This document shows positions 25,368 through 35,226 of a stretch of DNA of 50,152 nt, piece by piece. Under the pieces are notes generated by a model. The model had not been told where the DNA came from. It ran no database searches and worked only from the letters and a program-made list of their open reading frames with translations. The DNA is from Thioploca sp. (GTDB lineage Bacteria > Pseudomonadota > Gammaproteobacteria > Beggiatoales > Beggiatoaceae), in assembly GCA_012032555.1 (NCBI GenBank), contig JAAUSR010000035.1:1-50152 (forward strand), written 5' to 3'. The position numbers and the translations under genes are program-made. Numbering within the stretch: position 1 is the first letter of the stretch; each line of letters starts with the position of its first letter.

Positions 25368-26750
25368 TCAATTATCTGCCAATTGGTGTACTGCTGTTTC
25401 AAATACTTGTCCACGATGTTCATAGTTATTAAACATATCAAAACTGGCGCAAGCTGGCGATAATAATACAGCGTCACCTGGTTTAGCTAGGGTAGCTGCT
25501 TGAAGAACGGCTGTTACCATACTTTGAGCATAATAAACTGGAATGCTTTTTTTGAGTGCAGCAGCAATTAACGGTGCGTCTCGCCCAATTAAAACACAAG
25601 CTTGACAATGTTGAGTGATAGTAGCCGCTAATGGCGTGAAATCGGCGCCTTTACCGTCACCACCCGCAATAAGTATAACATGTCCAGGTTTATCTAGGTT
25701 TTGAATAGCTGCAATCGTTGCACCAACATTAGTTCCTTTAGAATCATTATACCAATCAATTCCTTGTTTATTAGCAACCCAAACACAACGATGTGATAAT
25801 CCAACAAAAGATTGAGTCGTTTCTAACCGAGATCTCAGTGGTAACCCAATAGCTTCACCTAATGCTAAAGCGGCCAATACATTGGCCTGCATCATCCTGC
25901 CTGGTAATTTTATCGCTTTAATCGGTAATAGTGGAGTCACTACCGTTTCTTGAACACGAATCAGGTATAATTCACCATCATATTGAGCAACTCTAAAATC
26001 TCCCTGATGAGCCTGTAAACTAAAGCTTAAAAAACGGCGATTGGGTGGTAACAATGCGATTACTCGAGGATCATCGGCATTGATAACGACAACGCCATCG
26101 CCACTATAAATACGTTGTTTAGCGGCAATATACTCATCCAGGTGTTGATAACGGTCCATATGATCTTCACTAATATTTAAAACGACGGCCGCTTTGGGAT
26201 TGAGAGAATAAGTCGTTTCTAATTGAAAACTGGATAGTTCTAGTACATATAAATCTGGCGCCGGATAGCAAAGTAGCTCAATAGCCGGCGTACCTAAATT
26301 ACCGCCAATTTGTACTTGCCAACCCGCTTGTTTAGCCATTTCGCCGATTAAAGTCGTTACGGTGCTCTTACCATTTGATCCGGTAATAGCCACGATCGGC
26401 GCATTCACGTAACGAGCAAATAGTTCAATTTCACTGATAATAGGAACCCCGATAGTTTTAGCTAAAGTTAATGTCGGCTCTCGTAGCGAGATTCCCGGAC
26501 TAATAACAATTTCAGTAGCCTGAGCTAACTGTTCCGCATCAAAGCGACCGGTTAAATAATTGATTTCCGGTAAATCTTGCTGAAGTATACTTAACCCCGG
26601 TGGCTTAACTCGGTTATCCATCACCACTACCTGGGCTTTTTTCTGGATTAAGAACCGAGCACAAGCGATTCCGGTTTTTCCCATTCCCATCACCACCGTA
26701 TATTCCTGGGAACGAATATTGGAGAATGAATTGGAGATAACAAGGTCCAA
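25368..26750 (-). CDS. murD: UDP-N-acetylmuramoylalanine--D-glutamate ligase
   Basis: Adds D-Glu to UDP-MurNAc-L-Ala. Motifs: VVMGMGKTGIACARFL, ITGSNGKSTVTTLIG (ATP loop), NISEDHMDRY, and WYNDSKGTNVGAT, AGGDGKGADF. Length 460 aa. The listed start is a TTG at 26750 with GGTAGAG upstream; no better ATG exists before the Rossmann motif, so the exact start is uncertain. It is the first dcw gene in the window; the gene upstream is on the other strand. Confidence 0.95.
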   Translation of the reverse strand: MDLVISNSFSNIRSQEYTVVMGMGKTGIACARFLIQKKAQVVVMDNRVKPPGLSILQQDLPEINYLTGRFDAEQLAQATEIVISPGISLREPTLTLAKTIGVPIISEIELFARYVNAPIVAITGSNGKSTVTTLIGEMAKQAGWQVQIGGNLGTPAIELLCYPAPDLYVLELSSFQLETTYSLNPKAAVVLNISEDHMDRYQHLDEYIAAKQRIYSGDGVVVINADDPRVIALLPPNRRFLSFSLQAHQGDFRVAQYDGELYLIRVQETVVTPLLPIKAIKLPGRMMQANVLAALALGEAIGLPLRSRLETTQSFVGLSHRCVWVANKQGIDWYNDSKGTNVGATIAAIQNLDKPGHVILIAGGDGKGADFTPLAATITQHCQACVLIGRDAPLIAAALKKSIPVYYAQSMVTAVLQAATLAKPGDAVLLSPACASFDMFNNYEHRGQVFETAVHQLADN

Positions 26751-26925
26751 TGTGTTACTCTACCTCATTGATAAAAAGTTAAAATAACGTGTTAAGATTG
26801 TGTCCTTTCATGGGGATATTCACCGTGAGATAAAAGGATTTGATAGTCCACTATCCGCTGAGTATGATTAACTTGGGTGAAACCGTTTATTTATTATCGC
26901 ATAACGATAGGAAAAATATAACATT

Positions 26926-27390
26926 ATGATACTCACAATCGCTTTAACCCTACATCTGCTAGCCGTGATCGTTTGGGTAGGTGGAATGTTTTTCGCTCAT
27001 CTGATTTTACGTCCCACTGCGGCCGAATTACTCGAACCCCCTTTACGGTTTCCTTTATTATTAAAAGCATTTACCCGATTTTTCCGTTGGGTGTGGTTTG
27101 CCATTATTCTATTATGGTTAACTGGGTTATGGATTATTTGGGACTATGGTGGTCTCAGTCCAATGGATATCCATATTCATATTATGTTGAATTTAGCGGG
27201 TATGATGACACTCTTATTTATATACTTGGTTTTTATTCCTTTTTCCCAATTAAAACAAGCGACAACAGAACATAATTTTGCTAAAGCAGCTGATTATTTA
27301 GGATCAATTCGGCGCATTGTTGCTACTAACTTATTGTTAGGTTTGGTGATTATTTTAGTTGTCAAACTGGGTCGACAATTGGTTTTATGA
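26926..27390 (+). CDS. CopD-like four-helix membrane protein
   Basis: Four membrane segments at about 3-25, 53-73, 84-108 and 131-151. The first carries LHLLAVIVWVGGMFFAHL, as in CopD-family and related small integral membrane proteins, in which His residues may bind heme or metal. His also appears in the loop DIHIHIM. The family is linked to copper handling or is unassigned. AGGA lies before the ATG. Its stop overlaps the MoxR start (ATGA), so it is the first gene of the MoxR operon. Confidence 0.75.
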   Translation: MILTIALTLHLLAVIVWVGGMFFAHLILRPTAAELLEPPLRFPLLLKAFTRFFRWVWFAIILLWLTGLWIIWDYGGLSPMDIHIHIMLNLAGMMTLLFIYLVFIPFSQLKQATTEHNFAKAADYLGSIRRIVATNLLLGLVIILVVKLGRQLVL

Positions 27391-28310
27391 TTTCGGATAT
27401 AAAAACAACCATTGACCGCCTCGTGACTCAAGTGAGTCAAGTTATTTTAGGTAAGGAAGTACCGATTCGGTTAGTTCTTACTGCATTAATAGCACGTGGA
27501 CATGTCTTAATTGAAGATGTGCCCGGTGTCGGTAAAACCACGCTTGCTCATGTATTAGCCCGCGTATTGGGCCTAAGTTTTCAGCGCATTCAATTCACCA
27601 GTGATTTACTTCCCGCTGATATCATTGGTGTATCCGTTTATGATAAGGAAGTTAGCCAATTCAAATTTCATTTAGGGCCGATTTTCGCTCAAATGGTTTT
27701 AGCCGATGAAATCAATCGGGCAACCCCCAAAACTCAAAGCGCTTTATTAGAAGCTATGGAAGAACACCAAGTGACAGCGGAGGGAGAAACTCGCCTTCTC
27801 CCAACCCCTTTTTTCGTATTGGCCACCCAAAACCCTTTATACCAAATTGGTACTTTTCCCTTACCAGAATCACAATTAGATCGTTTTATGATGCGCTTAG
27901 AACTCGGTTATCCCAATCATCAAACTGAACGTGCTTTGTTAAAGGGTCGCGATCGCCGCGAAATGATTGCTGAAATAGAACCACTAATGACTGTCCAAGC
28001 TATTTTAGCAATCCAACAAGCTATTTCACAAGTTCATGTTGCGGAAGCTTTAATCGACTACCTCCAAGCCATTTTAGAATTTACTCGGCAGTCACCACGT
28101 TATCAAATGGGTTTATCACCTCGTGCTGGACTGGCTATACTTCATTGTGCACAAGCTTGGGCTTTAATACATGGGCGTGACTATGTTGTTCCCGAAGATG
28201 TTCAAATGATACTCCCCGGTGTGATTGGCCACCGTTTAATCGCTATAACCAAACCGGATAATTCCCATATGCTGGTTAAGCAGTTAATTGAAGAAGTCGC
28301 TATTCCTTAA
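27387..28310 (+). CDS. MoxR-family AAA+ ATPase
   Basis: A chaperone-like AAA+ protein. Walker A EDVPGVGKTTLAH (about 43-55), Walker B MVLADEINRATPKTQ, sensor 1 FFVLATQNP, and the C-terminal lid LSPRAGLAILHCAQAW (sensor 2 Arg) are intact. MoxR proteins normally partner with DUF58, transglutaminase and VWA proteins in the same operon; none is present here. Instead a giant hybrid kinase follows and overlaps by 23 bases. 307 aa is a typical length. Confidence 0.93.
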   Translation: MISDIKTTIDRLVTQVSQVILGKEVPIRLVLTALIARGHVLIEDVPGVGKTTLAHVLARVLGLSFQRIQFTSDLLPADIIGVSVYDKEVSQFKFHLGPIFAQMVLADEINRATPKTQSALLEAMEEHQVTAEGETRLLPTPFFVLATQNPLYQIGTFPLPESQLDRFMMRLELGYPNHQTERALLKGRDRREMIAEIEPLMTVQAILAIQQAISQVHVAEALIDYLQAILEFTRQSPRYQMGLSPRAGLAILHCAQAWALIHGRDYVVPEDVQMILPGVIGHRLIAITKPDNSHMLVKQLIEEVAIP

Positions 28311-31300
28311 AAACTTGGCCAACCGAGCCAAACTGCTAAAAATTGGTCTTGCTATGGTTGTTTTCTTATTATTAACGAGTGCAACAATACTTTTTTTAGT
28401 CATCTGGTTAGGGTTGCTGAGATACCAAGTCAAAATCCGTATCCAAACTTTGCAGCAGAGTGAATCTCAAACACGACAACGCAATATTGAGCTTGAACAG
28501 CAATTACAAGAATGGATAGTAGAATTAGATTTTAAAAACAAACTATTAGAGACTATTCATCGCTTTCAAACTCAATTTATTCGTGAGCCCGATCCCATTG
28601 TCATGTATAGTAATTTGTTGCAGGATATTATTATCTTAACTGACAGCCAATTTGGGTTTATTGGTGATGTCTTGTACGAGGAAAATGGCGCGCCGTTCTT
28701 AAAAATCTATGCCTTTTCTGATGTTGCTTGGAATGAAGAAACACGCCAATTTTATGATGCGAATAAAAGCACCGGCTTCATATTTAAAAAACTAGATAAT
28801 TTATTCGGTTACGTCGTTACTACCGGTGAGCAAATTATCACTAACGATCCACAACATGACCCCCGCCATGTAGGTATCCCTCCCGGACACCCTGCCATTA
28901 ACAGTTTTTTAGGGGTACCCATTTATTATAACAATCAACTGGTTGGTGAAATTGGTCTCGCTAATCGGCTTGATGGTTATAATACTGAGCTGCTAAGCTA
29001 TATTCAGCCGGTAGTGGATGCTTGTGGACAAATTATTGTAGCACGTCGAGAACTAGAAGCACGGTTACAAGCTGAACAATCCCTTGCTGAGCAAGAAGCT
29101 AGATTGCGTGAAATCACCACAACGCTAGCTGAGGGATTGTATGTAACTGATATTAAAGGTTATATTATTTTTACTAACCCAGCGACGCAAAAATTACTCG
29201 GTTGGACTGAGGCGGAATTACTTCACCAATCGGCGCATACTTTGTTTCACCATAGCTACCCAGACGGTTCACCTTATCCACCAGAAAATTGTCCCCTTGC
29301 GGTAAGCAAAGCACAAGCTGAAGTCATTCGCTATGAAGATGAACTGTTTTGGCGCCAAAATGGACAACCCTTGCCGGTGTCCGTTAGTGCAGCACCGATT
29401 TTACGCGATTTTGAAGTGACTGGATTAGTTGTCGCTTTTCATGATATCAGTGAACGAAAACGAGCAGAAAACGCTCTACGAAAAGCCAAAGATCAATTAC
29501 AAAACTATCTTGATATCGCCGGCGTCATTTTCGTTATACTCAATCCGGACCAAACCGTACATTTAATTAACAAAAAAGGTTGTAAAATCTTAGGATGGTC
29601 AAGTGAAGAAATTATTGGCAAAAATTGGTTTAATCATTTTATTCCGATTAGTGATAGAGCTAAAACACTAGCCAGTTTTTTAATGATGATAGCGGGAGAA
29701 CTACAGCCAGTTGAATATTTTGAAAATAAGGTACTTACTCAAACTGGCGAAGAGAGATTAATTGCTTGGAATAACAAGTTATTGTGTGATGAAACCGAGC
29801 AAATTATTGGAACGCTGAGTTCTGGAGAAGATATTACTGAACGCCGGCGGATGGAAGAAGCATTGCGCCAAAGTGAAGAACAGCTACGTTCTACCTTTGA
29901 ATCGTTAGACGACTTGCTGTTTGTACTCGATCAAGCCGGGCGCTTCATTGAATATCATCAACCTCATAAACGTCATGATCTTTATGTTCCACCGGAACAG
30001 TTCCTGGGCAAAAATTACTCAGAAGTTTTACCTTCGACAGTAAGTCGACTTATTGAAACTGCTTGGCAGAAAATTATTGATACCGGTCAAGGACAACAGA
30101 TTGAATATGCCTTGTTTATTCGTGGAGAGCAACGTTGGTATAGCGCTGGCTTGTCTCAACGCCTAGATGAACAAGGACAATTTACTGGAATGACCGTCGT
30201 TGCTCGTGATATCACTGAACGCAAACGCTTGGAAGAAACGCTGCGACGAAATGAGCAACGGTTACAAATTGCATTGGCAGCTGCCAAAGCTGGCACTTTC
30301 TACTATGAACTGCAATCTGATTGCTATGAATTAGACCAACGTAGTTTAGAGATTTTAGGACTAAATACCCAGCCGGTTAAATCGGCTCATCCCGCTTGGT
30401 ATCAGTGCGTATTTCCTGATGATTTAGCCGCAATGCGGCAAATAATGAATCAAGCCTTGGCTTCGGGTGATACTTTTGATGCTCAATACCGTGTAGTGCA
30501 TTCCCATGGTGAGATTCGTCATGTGCGAACTCAAGCTTTTATCATTCGTGATGAACAACAGTATCAACCCCAAGCGATTATCGGTCTCAATTTTGACATT
30601 ACTGAGCAAAAACAAGCTGAAGAAGAACTTATCCAAGCCCGAAGAAAAGCGGAAGCCGCTAACCGTGCTAAGAGTACCTTTTTGGCTAATATGAGTCATG
30701 AATTGCGTACACCCCTAAATGGGATTTTAGGCTACACCCAGATTTTATTACGTGATCCTACTTTTGACGAAGAACGACGTCAACAAATTTATGTTATCCA
30801 ACGTAGCGGTGAACATTTGTTAATTTTGATCAATGATATCTTAGATTTATCCAAAATCGAAGCCGGTCGACTGGAACTTCAAGTTCAAGAAATGTTTCCA
30901 CAAGCTTTTTTTAACGATATGGTAAGCCTTTTTCAAATGCGTGCTCGACAAAAAGGCATTGATTTTGAGTACAACTGTCAACCAGCAACTCATGGATTAC
31001 CAGAAATTATCGAAGCAGATGAGAGACGTTTACGTCAAGTGATATTAAATCTACTCAGTAACGCTATTAAATTCACAGAACAAGGTAAAGTAATACTGCA
31101 TACTTCATATCAGGACGATAAGCTCACTGTAGAGGTACAAGATACTGGACGTGGGATTGAAGCGCAAGATTTAGAAATTATTTTTGAACCTTTTCGTCAA
31201 ATCGGCAATCAGCCTTACCAAGAAGGTACGGGTTTAGGATTACCTATTTGTCGTAAATTGATAGAAATCATGGGTGGTGAATTACAAGTAACCAGTACAC

Positions 31301-32031
31301 CAGCTCAAGGTAGCCAATTTTATTTTTCGATTCCACTTAAAATTATCAGTTGGGGTAGTGTAAGTCATCCAGTACCCGAATTACCAAAAAATATCAAAGG
31401 ATTTAGTGGGACAACTCGTAAAATTTTAATAGTGGACGACGTTGAATCTAATCGCAAGATACTGAAAGATTTACTGACACCACTTGGGTTTATTTTAGCG
31501 GAGGCAGTTGATGGTGAACAGGCTTTAGTACAAGCACACCGTTTTAAACCCGACGTCATTGTTATGGATGTGAAAATGCCCATACGAGATGGTTTGGAGG
31601 CAACTCGTTGCCTACGTGAACAAGCTCAGTTTAAAAATACCCCCATTTTTATATTATCTGCTGGCGTATTTACTGAACAACAAGCAGAAGCAATCGCTGC
31701 TGGTGCAACCACATTTTTAGAGAAACCTTTACAAACTGAGGCATTATTAGCTGCACTAGAACACTATACCGATATTCATTGGCAATTAATAGAACCTACC
31801 GCTGAGTTTTTGACGGTAGAAACCATATCGATAGCACCGCCGCTAGAAGTATTACAAACTTTGCAACGCTTAGCACAACGCGGAGATGTGGATGGCTTAT
31901 TACAACAATTAAAAAATCTGCAAGAAAATTCACAACTAACCGAGTTTTGTAACCAAGCATTAGCACTCGTTCGAGGATTTAAACTACGTGCTTTTAAAAA
32001 ATTTTTGCTACAATTTACTCACCATAAATAA
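28288..32031 (+). CDS. Multi-PAS/GAF hybrid histidine kinase, 1247 aa
   Basis: Domains: one membrane segment (18-45), a coiled coil (52-90), GAF (90-255), four PAS domains (about 270-390, 405-518, 530-645, 655-775), HisKA with His804 ([11 protein letters not shown]), HATPase (NLLSNAIKFT, DTGRGI, GTGLGLP), and a receiver (1045-1162, Asp1094, Lys in EKPL), ending in a helical tail. No periplasmic sensor is present, so signals are likely cytoplasmic (redox, gas or small ligands via GAF/PAS). The start is a TTG inside the moxR gene with no clear ribosome site; translational coupling is possible, and the true N-terminus is uncertain. Confidence 0.88.
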   Translation: MKKSLFLKNLANRAKLLKIGLAMVVFLLLTSATILFLVIWLGLLRYQVKIRIQTLQQSESQTRQRNIELEQQLQEWIVELDFKNKLLETIHRFQTQFIREPDPIVMYSNLLQDIIILTDSQFGFIGDVLYEENGAPFLKIYAFSDVAWNEETRQFYDANKSTGFIFKKLDNLFGYVVTTGEQIITNDPQHDPRHVGIPPGHPAINSFLGVPIYYNNQLVGEIGLANRLDGYNTELLSYIQPVVDACGQIIVARRELEARLQAEQSLAEQEARLREITTTLAEGLYVTDIKGYIIFTNPATQKLLGWTEAELLHQSAHTLFHHSYPDGSPYPPENCPLAVSKAQAEVIRYEDELFWRQNGQPLPVSVSAAPILRDFEVTGLVVAFHDISERKRAENALRKAKDQLQNYLDIAGVIFVILNPDQTVHLINKKGCKILGWSSEEIIGKNWFNHFIPISDRAKTLASFLMMIAGELQPVEYFENKVLTQTGEERLIAWNNKLLCDETEQIIGTLSSGEDITERRRMEEALRQSEEQLRSTFESLDDLLFVLDQAGRFIEYHQPHKRHDLYVPPEQFLGKNYSEVLPSTVSRLIETAWQKIIDTGQGQQIEYALFIRGEQRWYSAGLSQRLDEQGQFTGMTVVARDITERKRLEETLRRNEQRLQIALAAAKAGTFYYELQSDCYELDQRSLEILGLNTQPVKSAHPAWYQCVFPDDLAAMRQIMNQALASGDTFDAQYRVVHSHGEIRHVRTQAFIIRDEQQYQPQAIIGLNFDITEQKQAEEELIQARRKAEAANRAKSTFLANMSHELRTPLNGILGYTQILLRDPTFDEERRQQIYVIQRSGEHLLILINDILDLSKIEAGRLELQVQEMFPQAFFNDMVSLFQMRARQKGIDFEYNCQPATHGLPEIIEADERRLRQVILNLLSNAIKFTEQGKVILHTSYQDDKLTVEVQDTGRGIEAQDLEIIFEPFRQIGNQPYQEGTGLGLPICRKLIEIMGGELQVTSTPAQGSQFYFSIPLKIISWGSVSHPVPELPKNIKGFSGTTRKILIVDDVESNRKILKDLLTPLGFILAEAVDGEQALVQAHRFKPDVIVMDVKMPIRDGLEATRCLREQAQFKNTPIFILSAGVFTEQQAEAIAAGATTFLEKPLQTEALLAALEHYTDIHWQLIEPTAEFLTVETISIAPPLEVLQTLQRLAQRGDVDGLLQQLKNLQENSQLTEFCNQALALVRGFKLRAFKKFLLQFTHHK

Positions 32032-32420
32032 ATAAAATAGGATTATAGCTGACTACTAAACTGAGATAATACTTGAGTTTCTTCTGCGGTTAAATCAGGT
32101 TAGTTATTCTCGCGTTCATTTCTAGCGATGTTCTTTGTAACCACTTGTTAACCACTTGTTAACCACTTGTTAACCATTTCAATATTTCTTTTCATTTAAA
32201 TACAATCGGAGTTGTATCCAATCAATGGGAATACTACTGGTTTCATAAACTGAATTTCTCTAAGTTGTATGGTAGCGACTTGGGCTAGTTTTTGGTAGGA
32301 TATCTTGAATAAAAATAGATAAGGTTATTGAGTTAACAACCATTCCATAATACCTTTAATCATCTGTTGTTAAACTAACTTCAGTGACCAAATTATAGCG
32401 TTACGAAAGGAAACAATAAG
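32032..32420. other. Intergenic region between hybrid kinase and DUF294 gene
   Basis: 389 bases without a gene. It holds an 11-base tandem repeat (32139-32176). The rest is A+T-rich with no recognised promoter, although the ribosome site AAAGGA for the next gene is at its end. Confidence 0.5.
32139..32176 (+). repeat. Tandem repeat of 11-base unit AACCACTTGTT
   Basis: Three exact copies (32139-32149, 32150-32160, 32161-32171) followed by a partial AACCA. Each junction makes the palindrome GTTAAC. The period is one helical turn, so it could be a protein-binding array as well as slippage-prone sequence. Confidence 0.85.
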
Positions 32421-34193
32421 TTGACTGTTCCAGAACAAAGAAACTTTATTGCTAGTATTCCTCCCTTTGATTGCTTAAATGAAAGTGAATTAGATACGGT
32501 TACAGCGGCAGTTGATATCGAATATTTTAAATCTGGCGCTAAATTGATTAATCGAGGCGAAAATCCTCCACATCTCTATATTGTTATCAAAGGCATTGTT
32601 GAAGAACGTGCTCCAGATGGCTCGATTACTTTACATGAAACTCAGGATACTTTTAGTGCCCTGGCATTACTCAGTGGGATTTGTCGAGGTGACTTCACGG
32701 TGCAAGAAGAAGCGTTGTGTTACTTACTCCCCAAAGCCACTTTTTTGCACATGAGTAAAACTAATCCCAATTTTGTCAATTTCTATTATCAAAGCCTCTC
32801 TCAACGTCTTAACCGGTTGATGGAACAACGTGAAGCCAAAGAATTAGCTTCCTTTATGGTGGCAAAAATTCGGGATGCTTACATTCATCCGCCGATATTT
32901 GTAGCGGCACAAGATTCTATTTACCGAGCCGTAGAAATTCTAAAGCAAAATAAGGCCACCTCGGTATTGGTTAGAAATAATACTCAAACCGGTATCGTCA
33001 CTGACACCGATATCCGCGAGCACGTTGTGTTGCAACGTAAACCGGTAGACACGCCAGTTGGGGAAATCGCCTCTTATAAACTACTCAGTATGAAACAGGA
33101 TGATTTCTTGTTCGATGCGTTGTTGCAGATGACTCGTCATACCGTCAAACGTTTGATTATCTACGATGGCGAAGCAGTCATCGGCATATTAGACCAAATG
33201 GATTTACTCAGTTATTTCTCCCATCATTCTCACTTAGTTAATGTTCAAATTGAACGGGCTACCGATATCGATCGACTTAAAAAAGCCGGTCGCGACATTG
33301 CTAATGTTATTCAAACGCTTTATGGTCGGGGTGTTAAAATTCATGCGATTACTCAATTAGTTACTGAACTGAATCGTAAGTTGTTTCGCAAATTGTATAG
33401 CTTGTTAATTCCTCAAGAAGTGATAGTCAATAGTTGTTTAATTGTGATGGGCAGTGAAGGACGGGGTGAACAAATTCTCAAAACAGACCAAGATAATGCG
33501 CTGATTTTACGCGACGGTTTTGCCTATAGTGGCTTAAATAATCTGCTAAAACAATTTACCACCGCTTTAAAAGAACTGGGTTATCCACTTTGTCCGGGGG
33601 AAGTGATGGTGAGTAATCCTCAATGGGTAAAACCATTATATGACTTTCGCGAGCAGATTGATGATTGGCTTAATACACCTCAAAAACCAGCCTCGCTCAT
33701 GAATTTAGCGATATTTTATGATGCTGTGGCCGTAGCTGGCGATGCTAATTTACTATCTACAGCTAAAGACTATTTGTTTGGGCATTTGGGAAGCACCCGG
33801 ATTTTTTTTACCCATTTTGCGAAACCGACTCTATCGTTTGAAACGCCACTCGGTTGGTTTGCTCAATTTATCGTTGATAAAAAACATCAGGGTGGTTTAG
33901 ATATTAAAAAAGGCGGCATTTTTCCAATTGTGCATGGTATTAGAAGCTTAGCTTTAGAACATAAACTAACCGACACTAATACGATTGAGCGGATTCAAGC
34001 TCTTCAAGAAATAGGGATATTTGATCGAGAATTTGCTGAAGAATTAATTGAAACTTTTTCCTTTATACTTTCACTACGTTTAGAGACAGAACTACAACAA
34101 CTACAACGTAACGAACCACATAGCAACTATATTCAACCTAACCATTTGACTAAACCGGAACGCGATTTATTGCGAGATTCATTAAAATGGTGA
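32421..34193 (+). CDS. cNMP-binding/CBS/DUF294 nucleotidyltransferase-like protein
   Basis: Domains: cyclic-nucleotide-binding fold (about 8-125), a CBS pair (140-265), DUF294 nucleotidyltransferase-like domain (about 290-430) with GSEGRGEQILKTDQDNAL (GS...D-x-D pattern as in GlnD), and DUF294_C (450-585). Such proteins are thought to sense nucleotides and modify or signal to partners; the substrate is not known. The start is TTG with AAAGGA about 9 bases upstream. A DnaQ-type exonuclease follows 75 bases later, a frequent pairing in proteobacteria. Confidence 0.9.
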   Translation: MTVPEQRNFIASIPPFDCLNESELDTVTAAVDIEYFKSGAKLINRGENPPHLYIVIKGIVEERAPDGSITLHETQDTFSALALLSGICRGDFTVQEEALCYLLPKATFLHMSKTNPNFVNFYYQSLSQRLNRLMEQREAKELASFMVAKIRDAYIHPPIFVAAQDSIYRAVEILKQNKATSVLVRNNTQTGIVTDTDIREHVVLQRKPVDTPVGEIASYKLLSMKQDDFLFDALLQMTRHTVKRLIIYDGEAVIGILDQMDLLSYFSHHSHLVNVQIERATDIDRLKKAGRDIANVIQTLYGRGVKIHAITQLVTELNRKLFRKLYSLLIPQEVIVNSCLIVMGSEGRGEQILKTDQDNALILRDGFAYSGLNNLLKQFTTALKELGYPLCPGEVMVSNPQWVKPLYDFREQIDDWLNTPQKPASLMNLAIFYDAVAVAGDANLLSTAKDYLFGHLGSTRIFFTHFAKPTLSFETPLGWFAQFIVDKKHQGGLDIKKGGIFPIVHGIRSLALEHKLTDTNTIERIQALQEIGIFDREFAEELIETFSFILSLRLETELQQLQRNEPHSNYIQPNHLTKPERDLLRDSLKW

Positions 34194-34268
34194 ATCGTTT
34201 TAAGGACTTTATTACCTATCACTTTCGCCTAAATATGGTAACCTAAATCATCAATACCGATAACTGAA

Positions 34269-34922
34269 ATGTTTTCTAAGCTCTATCGACGCTTTAATCA
34301 GCGACGTTTAAATGATCCAAACTATGCTTTTCTCTTTGAACCGGCTCCAATGAATGAAGTTGTTTGTATCGATTGCGAAACCGATAGTCTCAATCCCAAC
34401 AAAGCGCAATTATTATCTCTCGGTGCTGTGCGGGTCCAAGGGAACCGGATACTCATTAGTCAAAAACTAGAACTGTTTGTTAAGCCGGCGACTAGAATCG
34501 ATACCGTTAGCATTAAGGTTCATGGTTTACGTCATTGTGATGTGGCCAATGGTTTAGAACCAGAAGAAGCGGTGCTGGCTTTGTTAGATTTTATTGGTTC
34601 TCGTCAATTAGTTGGATATTATCTAGAATTTGATGTAGCCATTATCAATAAATACCTTAAATCGATCTTAGGTATTACTCTACCAAATGCGCAACTAGAA
34701 GTATCGGGATTATACTACCAATACAAACTCAAAAAACTGCAGCAAGATATGTTGTCATTACCCCAAATCGATCTGCGCTTTGATACGATTATGCGTGATC
34801 TAGGTTTACCTATCCAAGGTAGGCATAATGCGTTTAATGATGCTCTGATGACGGCATTAATGTATGTGAAATTGAAAAATATCTCTTCATTTTGTTCCCA
34901 GGCAACGAGCCAATATCATTAA
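34269..34922 (+). CDS. DnaQ-family 3'-5' exonuclease
   Basis: A DEDDh exonuclease domain: VVCIDCETDSLNP (motif I, D and E), GYYLEFDVAIINKYL (motif II, D) and GRHNAFNDALMTALM (motif III, His and Asp). The 217-aa length has only this domain, so it resembles the stand-alone epsilon-like proteins paired with DUF294 genes rather than polymerase III epsilon. Substrate is unknown; trimming of DNA or RNA ends is expected. Confidence 0.88.
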   Translation: MFSKLYRRFNQRRLNDPNYAFLFEPAPMNEVVCIDCETDSLNPNKAQLLSLGAVRVQGNRILISQKLELFVKPATRIDTVSIKVHGLRHCDVANGLEPEEAVLALLDFIGSRQLVGYYLEFDVAIINKYLKSILGITLPNAQLEVSGLYYQYKLKKLQQDMLSLPQIDLRFDTIMRDLGLPIQGRHNAFNDALMTALMYVKLKNISSFCSQATSQYH

Positions 34923-35226
34923 GTTAAGCTTTTTACTTTCCTATTTGACAACTTTTCTTTCTCCAAAAATCCCCATATAAATATCGTGATATAATAAAAA
35001 AATGAAAATGAACATGCCCAGGTCAAACACGCTAGCCGCTTGTTGGATTGTCAAGTTAAGTGGCCGGGAAACCACCGAATGGAAAGCAAGGTATCACTGT
35101 GATGGGGTTTTTAGCGATGGTTTGCTGGGATTGCTAGGTGGCGACTTTTTAATCATGCGGATAGCATGGTTAAGTGAAGGTAACGATTTGCGATGTTTAA
35201 TTTGATGAGATACTTGATTATTATTT
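34923..35226 (+). other. Promoter plus structured leader upstream of the sulfotransferase gene
   Basis: The 304 bases hold a promoter (34987-34995) and then a G+C-richer stretch, about 35002-35210. A 67-codon frame (35002-35205) exists but has no ribosome site and resembles nothing known. Instead several pairings are visible: CATGC/GCATG around GGATA (35154-35168), CCACC (35072-35076) with GGTGG (35137-35141), AGCAA (35085-35089) with TTGCT (35122-35126), and an alternative GTGG (35060-35063) with CCAC (35072-35075). The palindrome ATCACTGTGAT is at 35093-35103. It may be a regulatory leader or small RNA. It matches no riboswitch that I know. Confidence 0.35.
34987..34995 (+). promoter_or_regulatory. 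Extended -10 promoter
   Basis: TGATATAAT contains a perfect extended -10 (TGnTATAAT). No consensus -35 is visible at 17 bases, as is common for extended -10 promoters. Transcription would start near 35002, leaving about 225 bases of leader before the sulfotransferase start at 35227. Confidence 0.5.

Noticed and set aside
35002-35205. 67-codon open frame before the sulfotransferase
   Set aside because: Starts exactly at the predicted transcript start without a ribosome site, no similarity; a structured leader explains the stretch at least as well.
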